The notes beneath the pieces are model-generated. The model searched no databases, had not been told where the DNA came from, and saw only the letters and a list, made by a program, of their open reading frames with translations. This document shows positions 9,201 to 19,084 of a stretch of DNA of 35,251 nt, piece after piece. The stretch lies in assembly GCA_003427395.1 (NCBI GenBank), contig BFEA01000125.1:2012036-2047286 (forward strand), given 5' to 3'. How positions within the stretch are numbered: the stretch's first letter is position 1; each line of letters starts with the position of its first letter. A program made the position numbers and the translations under genes. This DNA comes from Chara braunii. Lineage: Eukaryota > Streptophyta > Charophyceae > Charales > Characeae.

Positions 9201-12200
9201 GGAGAAGTTCAAGCCATATGTCCCTCTCATCCAGGCCCTCCGACAGCCTGGGATGAGGGACCGGCATTGGGAACAGCTCTCTAAGGAACTGAAAATGCAG
9301 GTGCGTTTGGACCCGGAGTTCACGCTAACCCAAGCAATTGAAGCGGGGCTACCCGCATACCTTCCACAGATCACAAGAGTATCAGAGGTAGCGGGCAAGG
9401 AGTTTGCCATCGAGAGTAGTCTGGAGAAGATGCAGAATGAATGGAAGACGCTCGAGCTGCAGGTGCTCGACTACCGGGAGACAGGAACCTATATTGTCAA
9501 GCTGGATGATGCTGTAAGCCAGCTTCTGGATGACCACGTCATCATAACACAGTCGATGTCCTTCTCGCCGTTCAAGAAACCATTCGAGGAACGCATCGCC
9601 CAGTGGGAAATACAGCTCAACTTGGTATCAGAGATCATGGATGAGTGGATGACATTGCAGAGGCAGTGGATGTACCTGGAACCGATCTTCAGCAGCCCGG
9701 ACATCCAGCATCAGCTACCTCTGGAAGGCAAACGTTTCTTGACGGTAGACCGAACATGGAGGAAGGTTTGTGGTCAGGCCCGAATGGCACCACACATCTT
9801 GACCATCTGCTCGAGCCAAAAGCTCCTGGAAACCTTCAGGGACGCCAACAAGACGTTGGACCTGGTGCAGAAAGGGCTGGCAGATTACCTTGAGACGAAG
9901 CGCATGGCGTTTAGCCGTTTCTTCTTCTTGTCCAACGATGAGCTGCTCCAGATACTGTCCCAGGCAAAGAATCCGTTGGCCGTGCAGCCACACCTGCGCA
10001 AGTGTTTTGAGGCCATCCAAAGCCTAGACTTCAGGGAGGATATGGAGATCATCGCTATGAACTCTGCCGAAGGGGAGAAGGTCCCGCTTGCAAAGACCAT
10101 GTACCCTGTGGGCAATGTAGAGAACTGGCTCAACGAGGTTGAAAAGAAGATGAAGGAGAGTGTGAAAAATCAAGTGCTGTCTGCACTCAGGGATTACCAG
10201 GTGCGTAAGCGAAACGATTGGGTCAAGACATGGCAGTCGATGATAGTGTTGTGTGTAAGCCAGATCTACTGGACAGCTGGTGTGGAGGGGGCCATCGCAG
10301 AGGGGGTGCTGCAGACATATTTGGAGACAACCCAGCTGAAGCAGCTAATGGGCCTGACAGAGCTCGTCCGTGGGGATCTGTCAAAGCTGGCAAGACTGAC
10401 ACTCGGTGCACTAATCGTGATTGATGTGCACGCCAGGGACGTAGTGCAACGGCTACTGGAGGAAAGGGTTGCCACTGTGACCGACTTCGAGTGGGTGAGC
10501 CAGCTTCGTTACTACTGGGAATCTGAGAATGTGTTTGTGAAGATGGTCCAGGCATCGATTGCTTACGGATACGAGTACCTGGGGAACACCGCTCGTCTGG
10601 TAATCACCCCGCTTACTGACCGCTGCTATATGACCCTCATGGGCGCCCTTCACCTGAACTTGGGAGGCGCACCAGCTGGGCCAGCCGGCACAGGCAAGAC
10701 AGAAACAACCAAGGATCTGGCAAAGGCGCTGGCCAAACAGTGTGTGGTGTTCAACTGCTCAGATGGGCTGGATTACCTGGCAATGGGGAAGTTCTTCAAG
10801 GGCCTGGCATCAGCAGGGGCGTGGGCGTGCTTTGATGAGTTCAATCGGATAGACCTAGAGGTACTGTCTGTCGTGGCACAGCAGATCCTGACCATACAGC
10901 TGGCAATTCAGCAGCGGCTCAAGCGATTCGTTTTTGAAGACACGGAGATCCCCCTCGACATGTCCTGCTCTGTCTTTATCACCATGAACCCAGGCTACGC
11001 CGGCCGAACAGAGCTCCCCGACAATCTTAAGGCCCTTTTCCGACCATGTGCCATGATGGTCCCTGATTATGCCCTCATTGCAGAAATCAGTCTGTTCTCC
11101 TTTGGGTTTCAGAAGGCCAAAGAACTGGCCCGAAAAATGGTGGCCACCTTCAAGCTCTGCAGCGAGCAGCTGTCATCTCAGGACCATTATGACTATGGCA
11201 TGCGAGCAGTCAAAAGTGTGATTGTGGCTGCAGGGAACCTCAAGAGAGACTACCCCTTCGATAATGAGGATGTGCTGCTGCTGCGTGGACTCCGCGATGT
11301 CAATGTCCCCAAGTTCCTGTCCCAAGATCTCCCACTTTTTGCAGGCATCATCAGTGACCTGTTTCCTGGTGTGAAGCCACCAACCATCAGGTACGATGAC
11401 CTCATTGGGGCTATTGGGTTTTCCTGCCAGAAGCTCAATATCCAACCGGAGGAATCATTTGTCACCAAAGTAATACAACTGTATGAAACCACAACAGTCC
11501 GGCACGGGCTCATGCTTGTCGGCCCCACAGGTGGAGGGAAGACCTGCTGCTATCGGTCACTCGCCACGGCCATGACCAAGCTGAGCAAGGAGGGTTCAAA
11601 GAAGTATGCCTCAGTGCGCGTCGTGTGCTTGAACCCCAAGTCCATCACCTTAGGGCAGCTGTATGGTGAATTTGATGAGAACACACATGAGTGGACGGAC
11701 GGTGTCTTGGCATGCTACATGCGCGACCTGGCAGATGACAACCGCCCGGACAAGAAATGGCTCATGTTTGATGGACCGGTGGACGCAGTATGGATTGAGA
11801 GCATGAACACTGTCCTGGATGACAATAAGAAGCTCTGCCTTGTCAGTGGGGAGATCATCCAGATGTCTCCTTTGATGACCATGATGTTTGAGGTGGAGGA
11901 CCTGGCAGTGGCCTCCCCAGCGACAGTCAGCCGTTGTGGGATGGTGTACCTGGAACCTGCATCATTGGGACTAGACGCATTCCTCCGGTCCTGGATAGAG
12001 CGCATGTCGAAGATCCTGAAACCCCATGCAGATAAGATCAGGGCCATTTTTGATGCAATTGTACCTGAAGCCCTCCACTTGGTGCGTAAGTCCCTACGCG
12101 AGACTGTGGCAACTACAGACAATAGCCTCTTGCTTTCCTGCTTTAACGTCATGGATGCAATGATGCTGACGTATAACCGGGCAGACACCCAGCTACCTTT

Positions 12201-15200
12201 GAATGAGGAGGAGGTAGCTAGGATTCCGAGCCTCATCGAGCCCCTCTTTATCTTTTCAATTGTGTGGTCGATTGGTGCCAGCTGCGACAAGGATGGACGC
12301 GTCAAATTTGACGCCTTCATGCGCAACACAACATTCGAGCAGGTGGTGGCTCTGGAAAGACCTATACCTCCGGATTGGGATGTTTATTCCTATTGTTTCG
12401 ATCATGAGACTTTGAAATGGGTGCACTGGATGTCCACCATCTCAGAATACAAATGTAATCCTGATAGGCCGTTTGCAGAGATCATTGTCCCAACCACAGA
12501 TACCATTCGATACACGTATGTGATTGACGTGCTCCTACGGAACAGGAATCATGTGCTGTGCGTGGGGGAGACAGGAACAGGCAAGTCACTGAACGTCAGT
12601 GACAAGCTGCTAAACAAGCTCGATGCGGACATGTTGCCCATCTTTCTGACATTCTCTGCCAGAACCAGTGCCAACCAGACGCAGGACTTCATAGACTCCA
12701 AAATGGACAAGCGGCGAAAAGGTGTATACGGGCCTCCCACTGGAAAGCGGTATGTCATCTTTGTGGATGACCTCAACATGCCACAGAGGGAGAAGTACTT
12801 TGCCCAGCCACCCATCGAGCTGCTCAGGCAGTGGATGGATCACCATGGATGGTATGACCGCAAACCTCCGTGCGCATTCCGCCAGGTAGTTGACATACAG
12901 TTCGTAGGCTGCATGGGTCCCCCAGGGGGAGGTAGGAACCCTGTCACCATGCGCCTGCTTCGCCACTTTTCGTTCTTGTCCTTTACAGAGTTGTCTGAGG
13001 AGAGCCTCCTCCGAATTTTTTCGACCATACTGCAGGCCACACTTGAGAAGCGGTTCGAGGACAATATGCGCAGCATAGGTCAGGCCATCGTCACAGGGTC
13101 CATTAATTTGTTTTCCACCATACGCAGGGAGCTTCTACCAACCCCAAGTAAGTCCCATTACACCTTCAACCTGCGGGATCTGAGCAAGGTTATCCAGGGA
13201 CTCCTAAGGGCCGACCCACGGCTCTGCACTGAGCCTCGGGACCTGATTGCCCTCTGGCTTCATGAGGCCACGCGGGTGTTTGAAGATCGCCTGATAAATG
13301 AGGATGACAGACAATGGTTCCGGGCACTTCTGGAATCGCAGCTGCAGGACCAGTGCAAGGTGCGCTGGGAGGACGTCGTCCAGCATGAACGGCTCATATA
13401 TGGGGACTACATGATCCCTGGTGCAGATCCCAAAGTGTACCAGCAGATCACAGATCTGAAGCAGCTTGTCCAGATAATGAACGAGTACCTGGATGACTAC
13501 AACAGCGTCTCCAATGCACCCATGAAGCTGGTGCTGTTCCTGGACGCCATTGAGCACATCTCACGGATTTGCCGGGTGATTCGCCTCCCCCTGGGGAATG
13601 CTCTCCTCCTGGGTGTAGGTGGCAGCGGGCGTCACAGTTTGACGAAGATGGCGACGTTCATGGAGGAATTCGAGCTGTTTCAGATAGAGGTATCCAAGAA
13701 CTATGGAATGACGGAGTGGAAGGATGACATGAGGCGACTGCTTATGAATGCTGGTTTGGAAGGGAAGGAGGAGGTCTTTCTGTTTGTTGACACACAGATC
13801 ATCCATGAGAGCTTCCTTGAGGACATCAATAATATCCTCAACGCCGGTGAGGTCCCCAACCTGTGGAAAAACGAGGAACTGGAGCAGATATCGAATGGGA
13901 TGAGGCCTCTTCTCCTGCAGCAAGGCCTGCCTATCACAAAGATGTCCCTTTACAGTCAGTTCGTGAAGCGGGTACGCAACAACCTGCATGTAGTCATTGC
14001 CATGAGCCCCATCGGCGATGCCTTCCGAACGCGCCTAAGGATGTTTCCGTCCCTTGTCAACTGCTGTACAATTGACTGGTTCAGCGAGTGGCCGAACGAA
14101 GCACTGAGGTCGGTTGCAGAAAACTTTCTTGCCGATGTGAGCGTCGTATCAGAGCACCACATCACGCCCATTGTCAACATGTTTGTCTTTATTCACCAGT
14201 CTGTGGAGTGGCACTCGAGGAGGTACTTTGAGGAGCTGAGGAGGTACAACTATGTGACACCCACTAGCTACCTGGAGCTCCTGAGCACCTTCACAAAGCT
14301 TGTGGCAGAGAAGAAGGCAGAGCTGGAGGCACTGGGGCAGAGGCTGGAGAAGGGGCTGGAGAAGCTGCTGGTGGCGGCGAAGGAGGTGGGTGTCATGCAG
14401 GACGAGCTGGTGAAGCTGCAACCAATTCTGGAGCAGACAGCAAGGGAAGCAGAAGAAATGATGGTAGCAATCACCCTTGACAAGAAGGAAGCCGACGTCA
14501 CCCGCGAAACAGTCTCAAAGCAGGAGACAGAGGCCAATGAGCAGGCTGCCCAGGCCAAGGCAATTGCTGACAGCGCCCAACAAGACCTCGACCAGGCACT
14601 GCCAGCGCTGGATGCTGCCTTGTCTTCCCTCAAGAATCTCACAAGAAATGACATTGTGGAGGTGAAGAGCTTGAGGAACCCTCCTGAGGGTGTGAAGCTG
14701 GTTATGGAGGCAGCATGCATCATGCTGAATCAGCCGCCCAAGATGGTTGCCGACCCCTCAAAACTGGGTAAGAAGATTGCTGACTTCTGGGAGCCCTCAC
14801 AGAAACTGCTTACCGACCCTACCAAGTTCCTGGACTCGCTGCTGCTGTATGACAGGGACAACATACCAGAAGCCATCATCCAGAAGATTGAGCCGTACAT
14901 TGAGATGGAGGCATTCACGCCTGAGCAGGTGGCACGTGTGTCGAAGGCCTGCACCTCGATCTGCATGTGGGTTAGGGCGATGCACGCTTACTATTATGTT
15001 CTAAAGATGGTGGCGCCCAAGCGGGCACAGCTGGCAGAGGCGCAAGCACGGCTTGATGTCACCATGAAGGCCCTTACATCTGCCCAGAACAGGCTGAAGG
15101 AGGTGGAGGAGAAGATTGCATCATTGGAGGCTCAGCTGGAGGCTGCCGTCAAGAAGAGGGCTGACCTCGCACAACAAGCAAAGGAGTGCCAGATTAAGCT

Positions 15201-18200
15201 GGAGCGAGCAGAGAAGCTGATTGGAGGGTTGGGGGGGGAGAAAGTGCGGTGGACGAACATCATCCAGTCCATTGCGAAGGACATGGACAATGTGATAGGC
15301 GATGTGGTCATCGCTGCTGGTGCCATTGCCTACATAGGACCTTTCACCCCCCTCTATCGCACGAGGATGGGGTCCGAGTGGCTGGCACGTCTCAAGGAGG
15401 AGGAGCTCCCCCACACCCCAGAGACAACGATGCGGGCCGTCCTCCAGGATCCCGTGAAGGTCCGGGCATGGAACATCGCTGGCCTTCCCAGTGATGTCGT
15501 GAGCATTGAGAATGCCATCATCGTCTCCAAGGCACGTCGGTGGCCGCTCATGATTGACCCGCAGAGCCAGGCCAACAACTGGATCAGAAACATGTTCAAG
15601 GAGACTGGGTTAGACGTGATTAAGCCTGTGGAAAAGGACTTCTTGAGGACCTTGGAAAACGGGGTGCGGTTCGGAAGGGTTGTGCTGCTGGAAAACATCC
15701 AGGAGGCCCTTGATCCAGGCTTGGAGCCCCTCCTCCTGCGACAAACTTTCAAGCAAGGTGGGACTGAGGTCATAAAGGTTGGGGACAACATCATACCATA
15801 CCATCCGGACTTCCAGTTCTTCATGACCACAAAACTACAGAACCCTCATTATCCACCAGAGGTCAGTGTGAAGGTTTCCCTCCTAAATTTCTTTGTGACG
15901 TCAGAGGGGCTGGAGGATCAGCTGCTGGGTCAAGTCGTCACCAAGGAGCGGCCCGATCTTGCAGAGATGAAAAATTTTCTGGTTGTCAGCAATGCTAAGA
16001 TGAAGAAGGAACTCAAGGAGATAGAGGATAAGATTTTATTCCTTCTGTCCAACTCCCAGGGTGACATCCTAGAAGATGAGACACTGATCAATACCTTGGC
16101 CCGCTCCAAGGAGACGTCCAATGAGATCGCTAAAAAGGTCACTGAGTCAGAGAAGACAGAGAAGGAGATAGACATCACACGAGATGTCTATCGCCCTGTT
16201 GCAATCCGAGCATACATCTTGTTTTTCTGCATCTCCGATCTTTCGATGGTTGATCCAATGTACCAGTACAGCTTGTCCTGGTTCATGACTCTCTTTGGCA
16301 CAGCAATTGACGAGTCTGAGGACTCCCCCATTATCGAGCAGCGCATTCTCAATCTTAACGATTATTTCACCTTTATCCTCTATGTCAATGTCTGTCGCTC
16401 CCTTTTCGAGAAACACAAGCTCATGTTCTCCTTTTCTCTCTGCGTCCGCATTCTCCAGAACAAGGGGGAGATCATTGCCGAAGAATTGCGTTTCCTCCTC
16501 GCTGGACCCACAGCCACTTCCTTGGCCACCGATCGGCCAAATCCTGCACCCCAGTGGTTGACCGAAAAAATCTGGTCTGAAATCCTCAGCCTTTCCAACT
16601 TGGAGTCCTTTCGTGGGTTTGCTGACCACTTTGCCGAGAATGTAAATGCCTACAGGGTGGTGTTTGACAGTGGGGATGCTCACAAGGAGCCACTTCAGGG
16701 GGAGTGGGACACGAAGCTCTCGAGACTTCAGAAGCTTCTGTTCCTCCGCTGCATCCGGGTTGACAGGTGTGGGCGGGCCATCCAGGATTTTGTGACGCAT
16801 TATCTGGGACGGAAGTTCATAGAGCCACCGCCTTACAATTTGAATGCGTGCTACAAGGATTCAAATCCCTCTGTTCCCCTTATTTTCGTTCTCTCCTCCG
16901 GTGCAGACCCCATGGCCGACCTGCTGAAGCTGGCAGATGATCTCAGATTTACGAAGAAATTTGAGAAGGTGTCCCTAGGTCAGGGGCAGGGGCCCAAGGC
17001 AGAGAAGCTGCTGCAGACTGGAATGGAGAGAGGGATGTGGGTATGCCTGCAAAACTGCCACCTGTCTCCTAGCTGGATGCCCATGTTGGAGAGGATAATT
17101 CAGGCTATTGAACCAGAGAAGGTTCATAGGGACTTCCGCCTATGGCTTACCAGCATGCCCAGCCCCCATTTCCCAGCTACCATCTTGCAGAATGGGGTCA
17201 AGCTCACGCTCGAACCACCCAAGGGTCTCAGATCCAACCTTCTGAGGTCCTACCTTCGGTTCACAGACAAGTACCTGAATGATTGTGCCAAGCCTGACGA
17301 ATGGAAGAGACTACTTTTCAGTATGTGTCTCTTTCATGCAGTAGTGCAGGAGAGGCGCAAGTTCGGTCCCTTGGGATGGAATATTCGATACGAGTTTACG
17401 GACGGGGACCTGAGTGTGTGCACCACACAGATCCGCATGTTCCTGAACGAATTCCCAGAAATCCCGTACAAGGTTATTCGATTCCTATGTGGAGAGATCA
17501 ATTATGGGGGCCGAGTCACAGATGACAAGGACCGCCGTCTGATAAACAACCTCTTGCTTATCTTCATCAACGAGAATGTTGTCATGGTTGCAGGTCACAC
17601 CTTCTCCTTGTCTGGTGTCTACCGCGTGCCTCCAGATGCCAACGACCATAGTGCCTTCTTGGACTATATCCGGGACCTCCCACTTGTTCCGCGCCCTGAG
17701 ATATTCGGCCTCCACGAAAATGCAGACATTACCTGCGACCAAAATGAGAGCCTGGAGCTGTTCACCACACTCCTTTCACTGCAGCCACGCACAGTCGGTG
17801 GGGCAAGCGGTTCAAACAGGGACCAGATAATTGAGCGCAGCTGCAGGGACATCCTGGGCAAAGTCCCACACATTTTTGACATGGATTCTGTTTTGCTCAG
17901 GTACCCCACAATGTACAAGGAGTCGATGAATACCGTCCTCACCCAGGAGTGTATTCGCTACAATGGGCTAATCGAGGTTATGAAGAAGACTCTGCAAGAT
18001 GCACTCAAGGCCATCAAGGGTTTGGTTGTCATGTCACCTGATCTCGAGATGCTCTGTGACTCCATATTCAACAACCAGGTCCCAGAGGTTTGGAGGACGA
18101 AAGCCTACCCCTCACTTAAACCACTCTCCTCTTGGGTTATTGACGTGCTGGAGAGAGTCAGCTTCATCACCCATTGGATTGCCAATGGCGCCCCTCCGGT

Positions 18201-18669
18201 CTACTGGATCTCGGGGTTCTTCTTTCCTCAGGCATTCCTCACTGGGACGCTGCAGAACTTCGCAAGGCGGTTTTCTTACCCAATTGACACTGTCAGCTTT
18301 GACCATGTCGTCTCTGATGATCGCACTGTCGAAAACACCCCCTCTCCACCTGATATTGGGTGCTACATCCGAGGCCTATACCTTGAGGGCGCTCGATGGA
18401 GCTTTGATTTCCATGCCTTGGACGAATCCCATCCCAAAGAGCTCTACTCCGAGCTGCCCATCGTTTGGCTCAAGCCGGAGCAGAATCGGAAACCTCCTCA
18501 GTCAGGAGTCTATGAATGCCCAGTGTACAAGACACTAGCTCGAGCAGGAACTCTTTTGACGACAGGACACTCGACAAACTTCATCATGTTTATGGAGCTC
18601 CCAACGGAGAAGCAACAGTCCCATTGGATTAATAGGGGAGTTGGACTGTTCACAGCACTCCCATTCTGA
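6229..18669 (+). CDS. Axonemal inner-arm type dynein heavy chain, single exon
   Basis: A minus-end microtubule motor that drives ciliary or flagellar beating. The first in-frame ATG is at 6229 (A at -3), with an in-frame TGA at 6208-6210; the GTG at 6214 is not a credible eukaryotic start. The 4,146-residue length suits single-headed inner-arm chains. Landmarks in order: a small Tudor/SH3-like N-terminal segment (about 190-265, ending WLPRINV); linker with QWMYLEPIF (1146-1154); AAA1 GPAGTGKT (1484-1491) and CFDEFNR (1534-1540); AAA2 GPTGGGKT (1765-1772); AAA3 GETGTGKS (2113-2120); AAA4 GVGGSGRHS (2462-2470), with Arg replacing the P-loop Lys as is common in axonemal chains. The stalk helices span about 2690-2806 and 2930-2998 around a microtubule-binding tip. 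AAA5 has RWPLMIDPQSQ near 3104-3114. AAA6 and the C-terminal domain follow, with PPVYWISGFFFPQAF at 3989-4003. No coding intron, frameshift or internal stop. Motifs are closest to the DNAH1 and DNAH3/7/12 groups; I cannot choose between them by eye. Confidence 0.96.
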   Translation: MSGPTKMEIDTGAQVGRPQQPKPKARSVSSRSEAEKGTSITNPPKGSPGDGEPVRKRSMTMSSSMGAEDIRKMELERLPGSKEDNNSRHVPNILEPKVMAPYVTRPGEVPWRVQVERKRRLFGKQDMPTLLTQEDVPAQGSDLVEPGKVLPPTSVGFGTPASPRPVVSRRGKLPLSAFDNTDFETRRHSEWVDRICKVPAEAAHVDEDKRCRWLPCRVLDFIEGGNLYLVQFDHAGDRVWLPRINVHFCAEDPFLFAKRVAEAYRLRARAEAELIYNLYVDSMPTDGIPPLTSEQVNRMLGSALSPRKLSDKMLDTSQLVAEVNMEYARAINRIVFAESVLRRVPPKDLIVPIDDEFVQDPKPPPPEKGMVPMADYDYGERFSDFSFHSCLTKPEVISSLVRVRAECNRIMKLTLFGVHHTKASRLDEYDQMQIQTSDQVATQLKDSWATGLRNIIRMSFKDVGKGWFNLQERNRETYEGSKLRRFLRLVRFLMEDAVRVLTMDSLERYTEFIERNCSSAAVIIKGTNDVLMGEDLSSSSTTSSTKAVASSRKLIPLFSLEMINSETTGRFDYSTPLHLFEQMLLKTFDHAIMCLQSIPNLEPSIMENLFWSHQPMIGAVHSMEPEVCALRSRIQAAIRIAVAYGYEYLEKYSDFEPLLRLDIVASKSELEARKPTLKELLGEIDRHKAELEEVEKRIPVTITVGPFYITSKKIRGMLIQKKEQMIDIVTGLISTTPKRIGLEILGKFEEIEKQLKVRTSSPEEVAAQKEYIVTLPAKMNEIKQEIENSKVYYEALEGLNHLLTDSETAIKWTCRALPTRIEKLIERTEKILTADNERYQKEMDAEQENFVTTLMDLDSVVSAFDQYIDLAQVDFVASEVRKISEQLRKADMDARLFNSREALFNVQPTDYSRLKKIREAFDPYLQLWTIASDWKHADKSWNQDPLVTLKPDEIEKNVGVWLKTLLKTGRFFQGKELMACANNCEEVRKQVEKFKPYVPLIQALRQPGMRDRHWEQLSKELKMQVRLDPEFTLTQAIEAGLPAYLPQITRVSEVAGKEFAIESSLEKMQNEWKTLELQVLDYRETGTYIVKLDDAVSQLLDDHVIITQSMSFSPFKKPFEERIAQWEIQLNLVSEIMDEWMTLQRQWMYLEPIFSSPDIQHQLPLEGKRFLTVDRTWRKVCGQARMAPHILTICSSQKLLETFRDANKTLDLVQKGLADYLETKRMAFSRFFFLSNDELLQILSQAKNPLAVQPHLRKCFEAIQSLDFREDMEIIAMNSAEGEKVPLAKTMYPVGNVENWLNEVEKKMKESVKNQVLSALRDYQVRKRNDWVKTWQSMIVLCVSQIYWTAGVEGAIAEGVLQTYLETTQLKQLMGLTELVRGDLSKLARLTLGALIVIDVHARDVVQRLLEERVATVTDFEWVSQLRYYWESENVFVKMVQASIAYGYEYLGNTARLVITPLTDRCYMTLMGALHLNLGGAPAGPAGTGKTETTKDLAKALAKQCVVFNCSDGLDYLAMGKFFKGLASAGAWACFDEFNRIDLEVLSVVAQQILTIQLAIQQRLKRFVFEDTEIPLDMSCSVFITMNPGYAGRTELPDNLKALFRPCAMMVPDYALIAEISLFSFGFQKAKELARKMVATFKLCSEQLSSQDHYDYGMRAVKSVIVAAGNLKRDYPFDNEDVLLLRGLRDVNVPKFLSQDLPLFAGIISDLFPGVKPPTIRYDDLIGAIGFSCQKLNIQPEESFVTKVIQLYETTTVRHGLMLVGPTGGGKTCCYRSLATAMTKLSKEGSKKYASVRVVCLNPKSITLGQLYGEFDENTHEWTDGVLACYMRDLADDNRPDKKWLMFDGPVDAVWIESMNTVLDDNKKLCLVSGEIIQMSPLMTMMFEVEDLAVASPATVSRCGMVYLEPASLGLDAFLRSWIERMSKILKPHADKIRAIFDAIVPEALHLVRKSLRETVATTDNSLLLSCFNVMDAMMLTYNRADTQLPLNEEEVARIPSLIEPLFIFSIVWSIGASCDKDGRVKFDAFMRNTTFEQVVALERPIPPDWDVYSYCFDHETLKWVHWMSTISEYKCNPDRPFAEIIVPTTDTIRYTYVIDVLLRNRNHVLCVGETGTGKSLNVSDKLLNKLDADMLPIFLTFSARTSANQTQDFIDSKMDKRRKGVYGPPTGKRYVIFVDDLNMPQREKYFAQPPIELLRQWMDHHGWYDRKPPCAFRQVVDIQFVGCMGPPGGGRNPVTMRLLRHFSFLSFTELSEESLLRIFSTILQATLEKRFEDNMRSIGQAIVTGSINLFSTIRRELLPTPSKSHYTFNLRDLSKVIQGLLRADPRLCTEPRDLIALWLHEATRVFEDRLINEDDRQWFRALLESQLQDQCKVRWEDVVQHERLIYGDYMIPGADPKVYQQITDLKQLVQIMNEYLDDYNSVSNAPMKLVLFLDAIEHISRICRVIRLPLGNALLLGVGGSGRHSLTKMATFMEEFELFQIEVSKNYGMTEWKDDMRRLLMNAGLEGKEEVFLFVDTQIIHESFLEDINNILNAGEVPNLWKNEELEQISNGMRPLLLQQGLPITKMSLYSQFVKRVRNNLHVVIAMSPIGDAFRTRLRMFPSLVNCCTIDWFSEWPNEALRSVAENFLADVSVVSEHHITPIVNMFVFIHQSVEWHSRRYFEELRRYNYVTPTSYLELLSTFTKLVAEKKAELEALGQRLEKGLEKLLVAAKEVGVMQDELVKLQPILEQTAREAEEMMVAITLDKKEADVTRETVSKQETEANEQAAQAKAIADSAQQDLDQALPALDAALSSLKNLTRNDIVEVKSLRNPPEGVKLVMEAACIMLNQPPKMVADPSKLGKKIADFWEPSQKLLTDPTKFLDSLLLYDRDNIPEAIIQKIEPYIEMEAFTPEQVARVSKACTSICMWVRAMHAYYYVLKMVAPKRAQLAEAQARLDVTMKALTSAQNRLKEVEEKIASLEAQLEAAVKKRADLAQQAKECQIKLERAEKLIGGLGGEKVRWTNIIQSIAKDMDNVIGDVVIAAGAIAYIGPFTPLYRTRMGSEWLARLKEEELPHTPETTMRAVLQDPVKVRAWNIAGLPSDVVSIENAIIVSKARRWPLMIDPQSQANNWIRNMFKETGLDVIKPVEKDFLRTLENGVRFGRVVLLENIQEALDPGLEPLLLRQTFKQGGTEVIKVGDNIIPYHPDFQFFMTTKLQNPHYPPEVSVKVSLLNFFVTSEGLEDQLLGQVVTKERPDLAEMKNFLVVSNAKMKKELKEIEDKILFLLSNSQGDILEDETLINTLARSKETSNEIAKKVTESEKTEKEIDITRDVYRPVAIRAYILFFCISDLSMVDPMYQYSLSWFMTLFGTAIDESEDSPIIEQRILNLNDYFTFILYVNVCRSLFEKHKLMFSFSLCVRILQNKGEIIAEELRFLLAGPTATSLATDRPNPAPQWLTEKIWSEILSLSNLESFRGFADHFAENVNAYRVVFDSGDAHKEPLQGEWDTKLSRLQKLLFLRCIRVDRCGRAIQDFVTHYLGRKFIEPPPYNLNACYKDSNPSVPLIFVLSSGADPMADLLKLADDLRFTKKFEKVSLGQGQGPKAEKLLQTGMERGMWVCLQNCHLSPSWMPMLERIIQAIEPEKVHRDFRLWLTSMPSPHFPATILQNGVKLTLEPPKGLRSNLLRSYLRFTDKYLNDCAKPDEWKRLLFSMCLFHAVVQERRKFGPLGWNIRYEFTDGDLSVCTTQIRMFLNEFPEIPYKVIRFLCGEINYGGRVTDDKDRRLINNLLLIFINENVVMVAGHTFSLSGVYRVPPDANDHSAFLDYIRDLPLVPRPEIFGLHENADITCDQNESLELFTTLLSLQPRTVGGASGSNRDQIIERSCRDILGKVPHIFDMDSVLLRYPTMYKESMNTVLTQECIRYNGLIEVMKKTLQDALKAIKGLVVMSPDLEMLCDSIFNNQVPEVWRTKAYPSLKPLSSWVIDVLERVSFITHWIANGAPPVYWISGFFFPQAFLTGTLQNFARRFSYPIDTVSFDHVVSDDRTVENTPSPPDIGCYIRGLYLEGARWSFDFHALDESHPKELYSELPIVWLKPEQNRKPPQSGVYECPVYKTLARAGTLLTTGHSTNFIMFMELPTEKQQSHWINRGVGLFTALPF

Positions 18670-18691
18670 TTGGGACAATCACAATTCACAG

Positions 18692-18792
18692 GTAGGTTCC
18701 ATATTGGCACTTCCCAGTTCAGTTGCTCCTTGATCCATCTGCAGATTCACTCAGGCACACAACTGAGCCACATCTTTTTTTTTCTTTCCAAG
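18692..18792 (+). other. Possible 3'-UTR intron
   Basis: After the stop codon, CACAG|GTAGGT at 18,691/18,692 matches a splice donor. A pyrimidine tract at 18,774-18,788 followed by AAG at 18,792 matches an acceptor (CAG at 18,798 is an alternative). An intron of about 100 bp would be plausible, but nothing in the window proves splicing. No poly(A) run follows the gene up to the gap. Confidence 0.25.
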
Positions 18793-19084
18793 AAACAGGT
18801 CCTTATGGGCCCGGCTGGGAAGCATCATTCCTATTCCACTGGCAAGTTGAGAATTACATTTTTTCCGTGAATAGGGTTGTCGTCCTCACAAGGTGCGACA
18901 CACTGTCTTTCATCAATTTTTTTGCCATGACACAGAGGATCTCCTTCTTTTTGAACGGATGTCAGGAGCACCAAGAACGAATCCATCCTCTTCCGCCCAT
19001 TCACCCTCCTCCATCCATCTCTCGGTCGTCCCTCGTTGTCGTCCTTTCCCTCCATCGTTCCTGCTCCTCTTTTTCCTCAACGCG
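18793..19084. other. 3' flank of the dynein gene
   Basis: No gene seen. 18,815-18,850 carries the diverged tcctattccactggcaag motif shared with 1252-1296. The remainder is pyrimidine-rich and leads into a C-run. Confidence 0.35.

Noticed and set aside
6282-18538. Dozens of other frames inside the dynein gene on both strands
   Set aside because: Shadows of the dynein coding sequence with no family features of their own.
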